From Planoprotostelium fungivorum (taxonomy: Eukaryota; Evosea; Variosea; Cavosteliida; Cavosteliaceae): a DNA stretch of 64,000 bases. The position numbers were made by a program, and so were the translations under genes. Positions 35,127-46,761 of this stretch are shown here, one piece after another. The stretch's first letter is position 1. Each line of letters starts with the position of its first letter. Under the pieces are notes generated by a model that saw nothing but the letters and a program-made list of their open reading frames with translations, did not search any database and was not told where the DNA came from. Location of the stretch: NCBI GenBank assembly GCA_003024175.1, contig MDYQ01000207.1, forward strand, positions 186,001 to 250,000, in the 5' to 3' direction.

Positions 35127-35909
35127 GATGTGTGTCTTTATGTGTGTAGTTGCTCTCCGGTTGGGGGGAGACGTCTGTAGATGGTGAAATGACGCCCAGG
35201 AAATATTTTATCGCATTTCATCCTCATTTCACACTGTCGGAGGCATCATCGCCCGACATCGTTGGACGACGTCCTGATTGCGCTCATGAAGAGCACTTCA
35301 AATGCTGATGATGCTGTGTGCATTTCATCTACCGGCCAAATAAACAGTCGTGCATTGCGATCACATTGTGTACCTTCGCTGGTCCTGTGTATTATTTACA
35401 TTTCAGACAACAGATACGCTGGCATCACTCTCCTTCACTGATAGTATATCTCATTCATTTCCTTTCGATTTAGCCATTGTGTGCCGTCAGTGCCAAGTAT
35501 TCACACAGCCCTCGCTAGGACTTTCATTCAAAATCAGAAAGCCCTCGCCCGCCTTGGAGTCATCGTCATCGTTGCTCTGGCCAAGAAGTACAGGTACGCT
35601 TCGTCTCTTCCACAGGACGGCCCATGCTACGAGTATCTTCCCTCTTGTGTCGCAAAGGCACTTCGCAACTGATGCCAAATTGGGTGTTGCGTTTTGTCGT
35701 GCATATTCTGAATACGGATCATGGTTAAGATCAAGTCCAGGCTAGCCAGTGAGAGGTCTCGACTGGTAACAGGATTGCGTTAAGAGTTGTCGTAGCGGGG
35801 CTTGACGGCATGTTGGACAGAATCACTACGCTTCGGGTTACGGCCCCTTCACTTTTTATTGTTAGGGAACCAGACACACCAGAATAACAGTCCGTCCATT
35901 CAGCCCATG
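35127..35909. other. Intergenic region, possible small gene not resolved
   Basis: 783 bp between two minus-strand genes. On the plus strand, 35481-35672 and 35350-35745 are open and contain a hydrophobic helix (ARLGVIVIVALAKKYR). They lack a convincing ATG start and any known domain, so no gene is called. Confidence 0.3.
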
Positions 35910-36807
35910 TCACTGCGACTTCATGATGTATACGTCCGTTTTGTATGGATAATGAAAAGTGCCTTCCTCTCGGTTGATCCATGAGATACCCTCCCCTCGA
36001 TCTAATATTGCGTCGACACCACGCATGACTTTCTCTCTCTCTCCATCGTCTAGTGCGGTGATGTATGATTTCGATGCGACTCGATCTTTGACTCCTTGTC
36101 TCGTCGTTTCGATGGTGCGACTGTGATGCACTTCTGAGGCAGGTCCAAAGAGGGATGAATAAGACTCCAGTTCGAACATCTTCTTCCACTCTCCTGATTT
36201 GATGTCAATGATACGATGTCGATCAGGGCTCACCCGTGCGATATTGAGGAACTCCCTTTTCGTAGGACTCATAGACGTCTCTGATCTGAGCCACCCAGCT
36301 GGCAGACTCTCTATCTTCCAGATTCCAGATGAGAACCAGGTGCCCTCCCTTCTTGAGCACCCTTCTCATCTCTCGCAGAGACTTCTCGTGATCGGCTCCC
36401 ACGCACCAGTGCCAAGCTTGAGCGACGACCATGATGTCGTATGAAGCGTCGTCGGCTGGGATGCGGTGGAAGAGGCCGTCGACAGTCTCCACTTTTCGGC
36501 CAGCCAATTCGATTTTCTGTAGAGCCTTGACAAATCCTTCTCTCATTCCAGAGCTGGGTTCTACTGCCAACACCTCTTGGATGATATGTTCCGAATCGGC
36601 TTGGAGGAAGCATCGCGTGAAGATGCCTGTGCCTGATCCTAACTCGAGGACCTTACATCTTCCGTCGTTAGAGGGTCCCTGCTTTATGCATTCGAAGATG
36701 GGCTGCAGGGCGGCGGAAGGATAATCAGGTCGAGCTCGGTCGTATAATCCACTGGCTCCGCTGTTGCTGAAGTTGGTCACTGCAAAATTCGTGTGAGATG
36801 GTTGCAT
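35910..36807 (-). CDS. Class I SAM-dependent methyltransferase (methyltransf_11 type)
   Basis: Seen: ATG 36807, FSNSGASGLYDRARPDYPS, motif I KVLELGSGTGIFTRCFL, EVLAVEPSSGMREGF, VDGLFHRIPADDASYDIMVV, AQAWHWCV, and LREMRRVLKKGGHLVLIWN. A 42-nt intron rejoins YRTG to EWKKMFELESY, and the protein ends TDVYIMKSQ. The SGxGxxY/ARPDYP start and AQAFHW-like motif match the fungal and amoebal putative methyltransferase family with unknown substrate (small molecules such as ubiquinone-like or trans-aconitate-type). Binding motifs are intact, so it is probably active. Substrate not assigned. Confidence 0.85.
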
Positions 36808-37272
36808 TGTTGGCGATCGTAAAATGATGGGTCCTCCCGATTCCGTTTCTTTCCGAAATTTCGGAAGGGTAGAAGCTGCGGGACACGTGCACAGAAAACA
36901 GTGCTAGAGACAATCTAGCCATTTGCATTATTGATGGTACGTGACCTATTGATATCAAGGGTTAAATATCACATCTTGGCAAGAATAGGAATTGATTCGA
37001 TTCTGTGTAGCTATCACCATCTGCCTCAGTCAGTACGATCATCACACTTCAAGAATGAAGGTGAACTATGAGGCCAACAGGATTGAGAATGAAATAAAAT
37101 AGAATAAAGTGTTATTTCCGTACGTAATTGGAAAGGTTCGGCGAAAAGGATTTCTGGTTTTCGAACAGAAGAAGTCACGCGCACGAACACATCTCACCAT
37201 CATGGTGATACAAGAGGTGAAGTATGTCTATAGAGATCACCGCTGAAGATGAATAGCAACCCAGACTGACAG
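36808..37272. other. Divergent intergenic region, methyltransferase / ASCC3
   Basis: It should hold the ASCC3 promoter and its first exon, whose start codon I could not fix; ATGs at 37201 and 37223 are candidates. No other feature is seen. Confidence 0.35.
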
Positions 37273-40200
37273 GGTTCTTGAGGACCATAGCCAATGGCAG
37301 TCCTCTAAACCTACAAGAAATACAACTCGATGCCCTCAAGCAACTCAAAAGAAAGAGAGAGGTCAAAGTAAAGAGAGCTAAATCAGACGAACATTTACAA
37401 TGGTCGTATTTCAACTCGGCCTGTGAAGGTGCGTCGATCGACCTGATCAAATCATCTATCCTCTTACATCGTCGTGTCTCAAACGATTGAGGAGTCGACC
37501 AACAGCTACATATAATGACATAACACAGCTGACCCCAACAATACGAAGAACATGAGAGGTATATACAACGATTTCTTGAAAGTCATCCTCCAAATCATTG
37601 GAGACGAGTCCTCTTCCTCCGAACTGCATTCCGCCGCTTACATCGTCTATCACATCTTGGCCCATCCCAAGTATAACGACTCCAAGAAGAGGTAACGAGA
37701 CCCCCTCTCCATCATCTCACCTCCTCACAGAGAGAAACTGGCCGCCAGCTTTGGAATGAGCATCATGTCCCTCTATCCACAATTGATCGAGAAGGTCGAT
37801 GCACTCGATCGCTGGAGGGTGACTTACCTCTCGAACCGAGAGAAAGCCGAGATCACCAGACAAGAAGCAGAAGAGCAGAAGAAGAGACAACACAAGACCA
37901 GATCTGAGATCTATCGAGAGGAAGAATACGGATTCGATTTTTCAGAGAGATTTCCAGCCCCCCAGCTGTTCGACAGCCGAGTCGTAGAGGGGGCTAGGCC
38001 AACCCCGGCGGCACGAAAGATTGAGACGGCGTCCTCTGAATCGTACTACTCGATGGATTCTTCCAGGAAATTATCGTACTGGGAGGAGGCCGCTCTACAA
38101 CCAGTCAACAATCACAATTGGTTGCAGGAGCAGTGTGAGGTTTATCTGGCAGAGAGTAACAATCCACTCTTCACTCCCAACGAATTGTCCGTCAATTTGG
38201 TACCTTTGTTACAGAAGAATTCGAGCGGTGAGTCATATCAGCTCGTTCGTTCTTCTTCCATGAACTCTGTTATCTATTCGATTTACATCATTTCACGCCT
38301 TTCATCCATATTTGACTGAACGAACGCGCAGACGTTGCCCTTCAGAACGTTCTATTTGAGTTCCTGGGAGATTCAAGTTTTGAATTCATCCAACTCCTCC
38401 TGACAAAACGTAACGAATACCTCTCTGTCTACAACTCGAAGCAGGTGAGACTTCCATCGATTCTCCATCAAAAGAATAAAAAGAAATAAAACGAAATGAA
38501 ACGACATCATCCCATCGCTGACGCGATTGACAGAATCCCGATGGATCTTCTCTGCGTAATCCGGCAGCTAATCTGGTAGGTATCAGTATACAGAACGAGA
38601 GCGACAAGATGCTGGACAAGCTGCTTAGAAAGGAAGAGAAGAGGAAGAAGAAGCACGGAAAGCAGGAGGAATTCCAACCCACCGTGGATGCCAACACGTT
38701 ACGTGAACAGAGGGAGGCCGTACGTGAATCTCATCCATCCTATCGATCCATTTCGTTTGATATTTTATTCTATTTTAATTCATCTCCGTTGATCGCGCAC
38801 AGTCACTGAGAGCTGGACCACCCGATCTATCTACTCTCGCCCCCGCTGGTACAAAATCAGATCAATTTGCATTTGGGCAGGGCATCATGTTACCTGAAGG
38901 CTCCGTTCGAACTCACACGAAGAAATACGAACAAGTGTTCGTCCCTTACGCCAAACAAGGTGACCTTCTACAACCCGCCACATTTCCCTCCCGTCTCCTC
39001 TCCATCTACAACGAGCCACTCCTGACCCTCCCCCAGCCCCCTTCGCGGCGGACGAGAAATTGGTTCAGATCGACGCCTTCGATGAATTCGTTCGCCCCGC
39101 TTTTAACGGCTACAAGTCACTCAACCGTCTACAATCGAAATTATTCGACGCAGCGTATCATTCGAACGAAAACCTTCTCGTCTGTGCCCCCACCGGAGCA
39201 GGAAAGACAGACGTGGCCATGATGACGGTATTGCACGAAGTCAAACAACACGAGAACTATGGAAGGTTGAGAAAGGAGGAGTTTAAGATTGTCTACGTCG
39301 CACCCATGAAGGCTCTCGCTGCCGAAGTGAGTACAAGATAGTTTCCACATTTCAACATTCGTTTCATCTTCTTATTCCTTCTCTGAAGAGAGATACCAAA
39401 GAGAAAAACTTTCAAATTTTTTTCGTCTGTTCAGAAGAAAATACAACTGACACTCTTTAGGTCACACAGAAATTCTCAAAGAGACTTTCCGCCCTCGGTA
39501 TTGTCTGCAAAGAATTGACGGGTGACATGCAGCTGACCCGAAAAGAGTTGACGGAAACTCAAATCATCGTGACGACCCCCGAGAAGTGGGACGTGATCAC
39601 TCGTAAATCAGGAGATGTCGCGCTCACGTCACTCGTGCGTCTTCTCATCATCGATGAGGTACATCTACTCCACGAAGAGAGAGGTCCGGTCATCGAAGTA
39701 CTCGTGGCCAGGACCTTACGTCAGGTGAGACTCGTTGTAGATCGAACTTTCCGGGAAGATTCGTGGAAATTCTGAAGAAAACGACAGGTGGAATCGTCGC
39801 AGAGCATGATTCGTATCGTTGGATTATCTGCTACCCTCCCCAACTACAAAGACATCGCCGCCTTCTTACGTGTCAATCCACACACGGGACTGTTTCATTT
39901 CGATGCGACCTACCGTCCCGTCCCGTTAGATCAACAATTCATCGGAGTCAAGCAGGCCAACTCGCTCAAGCAGAAGTTGGACATGAACGAGATCTGTTAC
40001 GAGAAGGTGGAGTGTGGGGGCACGAATGTTTGGGACTGACTGTACAGGTGGTCGAGTCGGTTTTGGCGGGAAATCAAGTCATGGTGTTTGTACATTCGAG
40101 GAAGGATACAGCGAAGACGGCAGAGGCATTGATCGCCATGGCAAAGGAGAAATCACAAGAGAGTGTCTTTGTACCACAGACGAGTACGTTCGAGTACGCA

Positions 40201-43200
40201 AAGCGAGAGGTGATCATCTCGTCGAATGAGAAGAATCGTCATCTGCATCTATGAATAGAATATTGAATTTATTATTTCGAACCCTCCACACCGTGAAGAA
40301 CATTACAGTGATACTAGAAATCTCTTCACAATTCTTTGTAAAAAAAAATGAAATGTGCCCAGGTATCGAAATCGAGAAACAAAGAAGTCAAGAATCTATT
40401 TCCCTTCGGCTTCGGTACCCACCACGCCGGTATGTTGAGATCTGACAGAAATCTCGTGGAGAAGTACTTCTTCCAGGGTGACATGAAGGTACTCTGCTGT
40501 ACCGCCACCCTCGCTTGGGGTGTCAACCTTCCCGCCCACACGGTCATCATCAAGGGAACACAGATCTACGACTCGAAGGCGGGAAATTTCGTCGAGCTCG
40601 GTATGTTGGACGTCATGCAGATCTTCGGTCGAGCGGGAAGGCCACAATTTGATACTTCGGGAGAGGGAATCATCATTACGTCACACGATCAGCTGCCCAG
40701 GTGTGTTTCGTAACGGTCATCTCGTCTTCGTTCTAAAATTAGAGCAGGTACCTCGCGTTGCTCAACACTCAATTGCCGATCGAATCTCAATTGAACAAGG
40801 CTCTGCCGGACCATCTGAATGCAGAGGTGGAGGTGGTGTGTCGTGTCTAGGCTGAAGGTGTACAGATTGTATTGGGAACGGTGACGAATGTAAGGGAGGC
40901 TATGACGTGGCTCAGCTATACGTACTTGGCGGTACGTATGGGACGTAACCCACTCGTGTACGGTGTCACCTACGACGAGAAGGTAGTATTTTCCCGCCAA
41001 AATCTTTTTTTCAAATTTCAAACAGGAGATCGATCCCACCCTCGCCAATCACCGCCGCGGCCTCATCACCTCCGCCGCTCGCATCCTCGACCGCTGCCAG
41101 ATGGTACCTCCATTTCCCCGAAATTTCTCACACTTTTCAGCTCAATTTCGACGAAAGATCCGGCAACTTTTCTCCCACCGACCTCGGCCGAGTCGCTTCT
41201 CACTTTTACATCCACCACGAATCGGTCACAAATTTCAACGAGAAGATGGTGCTCAGCATGAGCGAGCCCGATCTAGTCAACATGGCATCACAGGCTAAGG
41301 AGTTCGAGAACATCATGCTGAGGGAAGAAGAGCTGCAGGAGCTCGACCGTCTCAAGGCGGAGACGTGTCCGCTGCCCGTTCGAGGTGGAGTGGAGAATCG
41401 TCACGGAAAGGTGATTTCCCGCCGAAATCGACATTCGAAATTCAAACGTCGAGCAGGTGAACATCCTCTTGCAGGCGTATCTGTCCCACGCGTCCATCGA
41501 TGGGTTTGCGTTGGTTTCAGATTCTGCCTACGTCGTGCAGAACATCTCTAGACTGTTCCGTGGTTTGTTCGAGATGACAATGAAGAAGGGATGGGCCCTC
41601 GTGTCTCTGCGTCTGCTCACTCTGTGTAAGATGATCGACCGCAGGTGAGAAGAGATTTATATTGTATCGATTCTATTTCATCTTGTACACATCCACACAT
41701 CTTTATTATCATTTGATCTTCACCTTTTCTTTTATCACGAAAAAAATGATCATGATGATGTCATTATAGATCAAAAATGATTCTGTCTGCTCGAAATGAC
41801 TCGTTGTAGATTGTGGGGATTCCAGCATCCCCTGCGACAATTCCCCGGCGTTTCCGGAGAAATTCTGCACAAATTAGAACAGAAGAACGCAGACATGGAC
41901 ACCCTCTTAGACATGGAACCCTCCGAGATCGGTGCAATGATCAACCATCCCAAATTAGGTGCCCAAGTCTCAAGACTAGTGTCCCAATTTCCCAGACTCG
42001 ACATCCGCACCACCGTCGCACCCCTCACCCGAACGGTCTTGAGGTGGGAGACTGGAATCTGCGAACGCGAATCGCAGACACTGACATCTGCGATTCAGGG
42101 TAGATCTAGAGGTCGTTCCAGATTACGAATGGTCAGATCGTATTCACGGAACAGTTGATCCATGGTACATCTGGGTAGAGGATGGAGAGAACGAAGTCAT
42201 ATACCATTCCGAATACTTTCTCGTCAACAAGAAGATGGTGGGAGAGGTGAGTCGCTCATCTACAACGAGACGCGTACTGGGAAATTTCACAGAGATATTT
42301 TAGAAATTTCAATGAAATCTCGTCTCACTTTGAAAGGTACACAAGTTGAGTTTCACGATTCCCATTGCAGAACCGTTACCACCCCAATACTGGGTACACG
42401 CCGTGTCCGACAGGTGGCTAGGAGCTGAAACGATAGAGCCCCTCCCTCTCCTCATCACTCTCCCCACACTCCAACCTCAACACACCGAACTGTTAGACTT
42501 GGAGCCCTTACCCCTCGCCGCTCTCAAGGTAAAGTGGCTCGTTGTAGATGGGCGTCACTCACGTTCTGTAGAACCCCGAGTACGAAAAGTTGTACAACTT
42601 TTCACACTTCAATCCCATTCAGACGCAGATCTTCCACACGTTGTACCACACGAACAACAACTTGTTATTGGGTGCACCAACTGGCTCCGGAAAAACGATC
42701 ACGGCCGAGATCGCCATGTTCAAATTGTTCCGTGATACACCCCATCTCAAAGTCGTCTACATCGGTCCACTCAAGGTAAGCCGATCGACCCCCACTCTCT
42801 CCCTATTTTTTTCACAAGATGTCTCCATTCTAAAAATATCACATGATTATGATATGAATGAAATTTGAAAAAAAAGGTCGAATTTGAAAAAAAAGATCGA
42901 AATACAAATTGATATTCCTTTCAGGCCCTGGTGAGAGAGAGACTGAACGACTGGTCCGTCCGATTCGGAAAGAAATTAGGAAAGAGTGTTGTAGAGCTGA
43001 CCGGTGACTACACACCCAACGTACAGGCCCTCAAGAACGCCGACATTGTCTTGACGACACCCGAAAAGTGGGACGGAATTTCCAGGAATTGGCAACACCG
43101 TTCGTACGTCAAATCGGTCGGACTCGTCGTCATCGATGAGATCCACTTGCTGGGAGAAGATCGTGGTCCTATTTTAGAGGTAGGAATACTACAACGAGCC

Positions 43201-45950
43201 ATTTTATCTCTCCCATATTTCTCCTTTTTCGTTTCTAATACTATTCAAATCATCATCACTATACATCATCTATCCTATTCATCACTATACTCATCATCAC
43301 GAAATAAAATAAACACTTGACCTCCGAATTCAATTTTAAACTCTTCCACAGGTCATCGTCAGTCGAATGAGATACATCGCATCTACCACCGAGAACAACA
43401 TCCGACTCGTCGGTCTCTCCACTGCCCTCGCCAACGCCACCGATTTAGCCTTCTGGCTCGGCATCGACAAAGTGGGACTCTACAACTTCCGTCCGTCCGT
43501 CCGACCCGTTCCTCTCGAAGCCCACATCCAAGTGAGACGTCCCACCCATCGACCCCCGCTCCCGACTCTTTTTAACTTGTACAGGGTTACCCCGGTAAAC
43601 ACTACTGTCCACGCATGGCTACGATGAACAAGCCCGCTTACGCTGCCATCACGACCCATTCACCAGAGAAGCCGGTTCTCATCTTCGTGTCATCGAGGAG
43701 ACAGACGAGATTGACTGCGGTTGATCTCATCGCCTTCGCCGCTTCAGAAGAGAAGCCGAGGCAGTGGCTGCACATGGAAGAGAGTGAATTGAACGTCATC
43801 ATGAGCAAGATCACCGACGCGAATCTGAGGTGAAAACGTGGCGGGTTGTAGATGACTGACGAGGGTAGACACACGCTTCCGTTCGGTATCGCATTGCATC
43901 ACGCTGGTCTCCCGGACGATGACAAGAAGATCGTCGAAGAATTATTCGAAAAGGTGACCGTCTACAACCCGCCATCTCCTCATTCCCGCCCAGGTCAAGA
44001 TTCAAATTTTGATTTCGACTTCGACGTTAGCCTGGGGTGTCAATCTTCCCGCCTTTTTGGTCATCATCAAGGGAACGGAATATTTCGATCCGAACAACAA
44101 GAGATACGTTGATTTCCCCATCACAGATGTTCTGCAGATGATGGGCAGAGCCGGTCGACCCCAGTACGACCACGAAGGAGGTGAAATTGATGACGTCATC
44201 ATCAGGTCACGTGACCGTCATCCAGGTAAGGCCGTCATCTTGGTGCACGAGCCGAAGAAGAATTTTTACAAGAAATTTCTGTACGAACCGTTCCCAGTGG
44301 AATCGAATCTGTCCCACGTGCTCCACGATCACATCAACGCGGAGATCGTATCGGGCACTATCACGTCAAAACAAGATGCCGTCGAGTGGCTGACGTGGAC
44401 TTACTTCTTCAGGAGGCTGTTGCAGAACCCGAGGTGAGATGTCTTTCCGAGACGTCTCGAGTCCTAAATTCCGTCACAAATTCCGTCACAAAATTTCGAG
44501 ACTCTGACGAATTTCAGTTACTATGGATTAGAGGACACATCGACTGAAGCGATGAATCGATTCTTATCAGACATGATAGACAAGACAATCGAAGATTTAG
44601 AGAAGGGAAAATGTATCTCTGTAGAAGACGATGCCATCACACCTCTCACCATGGGGAGAATCACCTCTTTCTACTACCTGCACTACACCACGGCACAATT
44701 GTTTGCGACGAAGATCGATAAGGATTGCGACTTGAAGAAGACCATGAAGGTACACATTTTATTTCATTTTATTCTCCATCTACAACTCGGAATCCCGAAA
44801 ACTCACGCGAAACAGACTCTGACCGAAGCTTCCGAGTACAGAGAGCTACCCGTTCGTCACAACGAAGACAAACTCAACGAAGAGCTGTCACGTGACCTAC
44901 CCTGGGAAGTTGACATGAGGATGATGGATTCACCCCACGTGAAGGCGCACCTCTTACTGCAGGCACACTTTTCCCGCCTAGAAAATCTACCGATATCAGA
45001 CTACGTCACCGACACGAAATCGGTATTGGACCAGGCGGTACGTAACGTGAAATTTCGCGGGGATCTGACGGTGTAAGGTACGTATCTTGCAGGCTATGGT
45101 AGATGTGGCTGCAGATGGAGGCTGGATGAATACGAGTCTGCAGTGCATGTATCTGCTTCAGATGATCATGCAGGGAATGTGGCAGACGGACTCGCAGCTC
45201 TTGTCTCTGCCTCTCAATCAGCAGGCGAGGGACCTCCTGAACGATCACGTGAGTATCTACAACGTTGTAGATGGAGGGTGACGGGGGTAGGGGGTGAAGG
45301 CGTTGAAGGATGTGATTGGATTGGACCAAGCGAGATTGAGGAAGATCTTGCACCAAGTTTTACCTGAAGATCGAATCCGAGAGGTACCATTATTTTTCTC
45401 TTTCAACTTTCTTCCTGTTTTTCTCCTCTTTCACTTTTTTTTTCTTTCACTTCTTCTCTTTCACTTTTCTTTCTCCTTTTCTCCTCTTTTTCCTCTTCTT
45501 TCTTCTTTCTCCTACTCTTTCTCACTCTCGTAGGTCATCGACGTCGTATCGATCCTCCCCCGAGTCGAACTGCGAGTCCAAATGAAGAACGAAGCCTTGG
45601 GTGGCACAGAGATGACTGTTCGAGTCGAAATGAACCGAATCTCTCGCAATCCAACACGCGGCGTCCACTGTCCCAGATTCCCAAAGATGAAAGACGAAGG
45701 GTGGTGGATCGTCCTGGGCGACAGCGACACGGGAGAGCTCCTCGCTCTGAGGAGGTTGACCTTCAACACGAAGAAGAGCAGCACGAGCTTGTCCTTTAGA
45801 ACTCCAGACGTAGGGGGAGAGAAGAAGGTCAAGTTGCTGTTCGTGTCGGACAGCTACATCGGTTTAGATCAAGAGATGGAGTTGAAGTATAAGGTGCAGG
45901 CACAGACGAAGAAGAGAGAAGAAGAAGAAGAGAAGTTGTTCTGGTCTTAA
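37273..45950 (+). CDS. ASCC3: ASCC3, tandem Ski2-like helicase of the ASC-1/ribosome quality-control complex
   Basis: Seen: helical N-terminus, [19 protein letters not shown], first cassette ([77 protein letters not shown]), a Sec63-like unit ([21 protein letters not shown]), second cassette ([81 protein letters not shown]) and a second Sec63-like unit ending [31 protein letters not shown] and KALAAE favour ASCC3 over BRR2. Known: a 3'-5' helicase in alkylation repair (with ALKBH3) and in splitting collided ribosomes. Both Walker A/DExH sets are intact. More than 20 introns; at least eight carry the GTTGTAG/CTACAAC repeat. The start codon was not resolved. Confidence 0.95.
38960..39036 (+). 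repeat. ASCC3 intron with two CTACAAC repeat forms
   Basis: The 77-nt intron contains TCTACAACCCGCC near its start and, at 39003-39032, a 30-nt stretch beginning CATCTACAACGAGCC. This stretch is identical to the reverse complement of 55101-55130 in a DNA ligase intron. Confidence 0.75.
39725..39787 (+). repeat. ASCC3 intron with CTCGTTGTAGAT repeat
   Basis: 63-nt intron starting GTGAGACTCGTTGTAGATCG and continuing with TTCCGGGAAGATTCGTGGAA, the second recurring motif of this family. Confidence 0.6.
41645..41809 (+). repeat. ASCC3 intron ending in the repeat core
   Basis: A 165-nt AT-rich intron whose last bases are ACTCGTTGTAG. The AG of the core is the acceptor, joining DRR to [12 protein letters not shown], a conserved stretch of ASCC3. 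Confidence 0.65.
42247..42336 (+). repeat. ASCC3 intron with repeat and AAATTTC inverted motif
   Basis: The 90-nt intron contains CATCTACAACGAGACG followed by GAAATTTC and GAAATTTCAATGAAATC. It ends CTCGTCTCACTTTGAAAG, so CGAGACG and CGTCTC form an inverted pair around the A/T-rich centre. Confidence 0.55.
45249..45299 (+). repeat. ASCC3 intron with perfect palindromic repeat
   Basis: 51-nt intron whose 5' half is ATCTACAACGTTGTAGAT, a perfect 18-nt palindrome formed by two cores head to head. It is the same arrangement as in the DNA ligase intron at 54887-54925. Confidence 0.7.
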
Positions 45951-46043
45951 GATAAAAGTGGTTTCGTTTCGTTTTATTCTCTCGTTATATAAATAGGTGG
46001 ACTTGCCAAGTGGCTACGTGGTGTTTGTAATGTCGTGGGGTCT

Positions 46044-46426
46044 CTATAGAAGGATGACCATGACGATGATCGCACCGACTACGATGAGAAGGACAGTTCC
46101 AAATGTCAACTGGAGCTGGCGACATCGTCAGATGGAAGATGACGATGATGACAACTGTAACCCACCTTCACGGATCTCCACCATAAGTTCCTCTGTAGTT
46201 TCGTGGAAGTGGCTTGAAATTGTCGAGCGGTCTCCAGCATGTCTTCAGTCTTCTCCTCCACGATGGTTGCCTTATCGATATTGGCCAAGAGTTTGTGAAC
46301 GCTGGTACCCAATAGAGCCTTGACGTCCTCTATCTCGTCTAATCTGAGCTGCATCTTTGTCTTTGGTGATGCAACGGCAAATGCCTGTGATTGTGTGTGT
46401 TGGGCCATTCTGAAGATGTTCATGAT
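46044..46426 (-). CDS. R-SNARE (VAMP/synaptobrevin-like)
   Basis: Seen: ATG at 46426 (or 46411), a short N-terminus without a longin domain, and a SNARE helix from about QLRLDEIEDVKALLG through VEEKTEDMLETARQFQATS to LQRNLWWRSVK. One intron of about 45 nt leads to a C-terminal anchor (LTFGTVLLIVVGAIIVMVILL) with only stop beyond. Known: VAMPs form four-helix SNARE bundles that fuse vesicles. Aligning the heptads to VAMP2, the zero-layer position, normally Arg, reads Asn (KLLANIDK). Organelle not assigned. It converges with ASCC3. Confidence 0.82.
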
Positions 46427-46761
46427 GTTCGTGTCTGTCTGTGTCTGCGTGTGCTGGTTATGATCGAACACGGTGGATCGTGTATCGTGAAAAGTTGTTC
46501 GTTCAGCTTCTGGCTTTCCTCCTTAAGTTTTAAGGTGGCACAAAATTTGGACCCGCGGGTCGTTCCATCAGGACGTCCAAGGTTAGAGCGAAGAAGATGA
46601 CGAGACTCCTGTGTAAGCATACGACATATATGTCTATATACGATTCGTCGCCCCAACTTTGACAGAGACAAGGTTGTGGAAGATGCCACCACCAAAATCC
46701 GACTCCGATCCGATGTTCACAAAACATCGTCAGACTTCTTTAAACACATATCTCTCCTCAC
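46427..46761. other. Divergent intergenic region, R-SNARE / dehydrogenase
   Basis: 335 bp with open frames on the minus strand (46420-46727) that lack domains and conflict with each other. No gene is supported. Confidence 0.35.

Noticed and set aside
37273-45950. BRR2 (spliceosomal helicase) as identity of the tandem helicase gene
   Set aside because: Signature segments ([49 protein letters not shown]) match ASCC3 more closely, and both cassettes keep intact Walker A and DExH motifs, unlike BRR2's degenerate second cassette.
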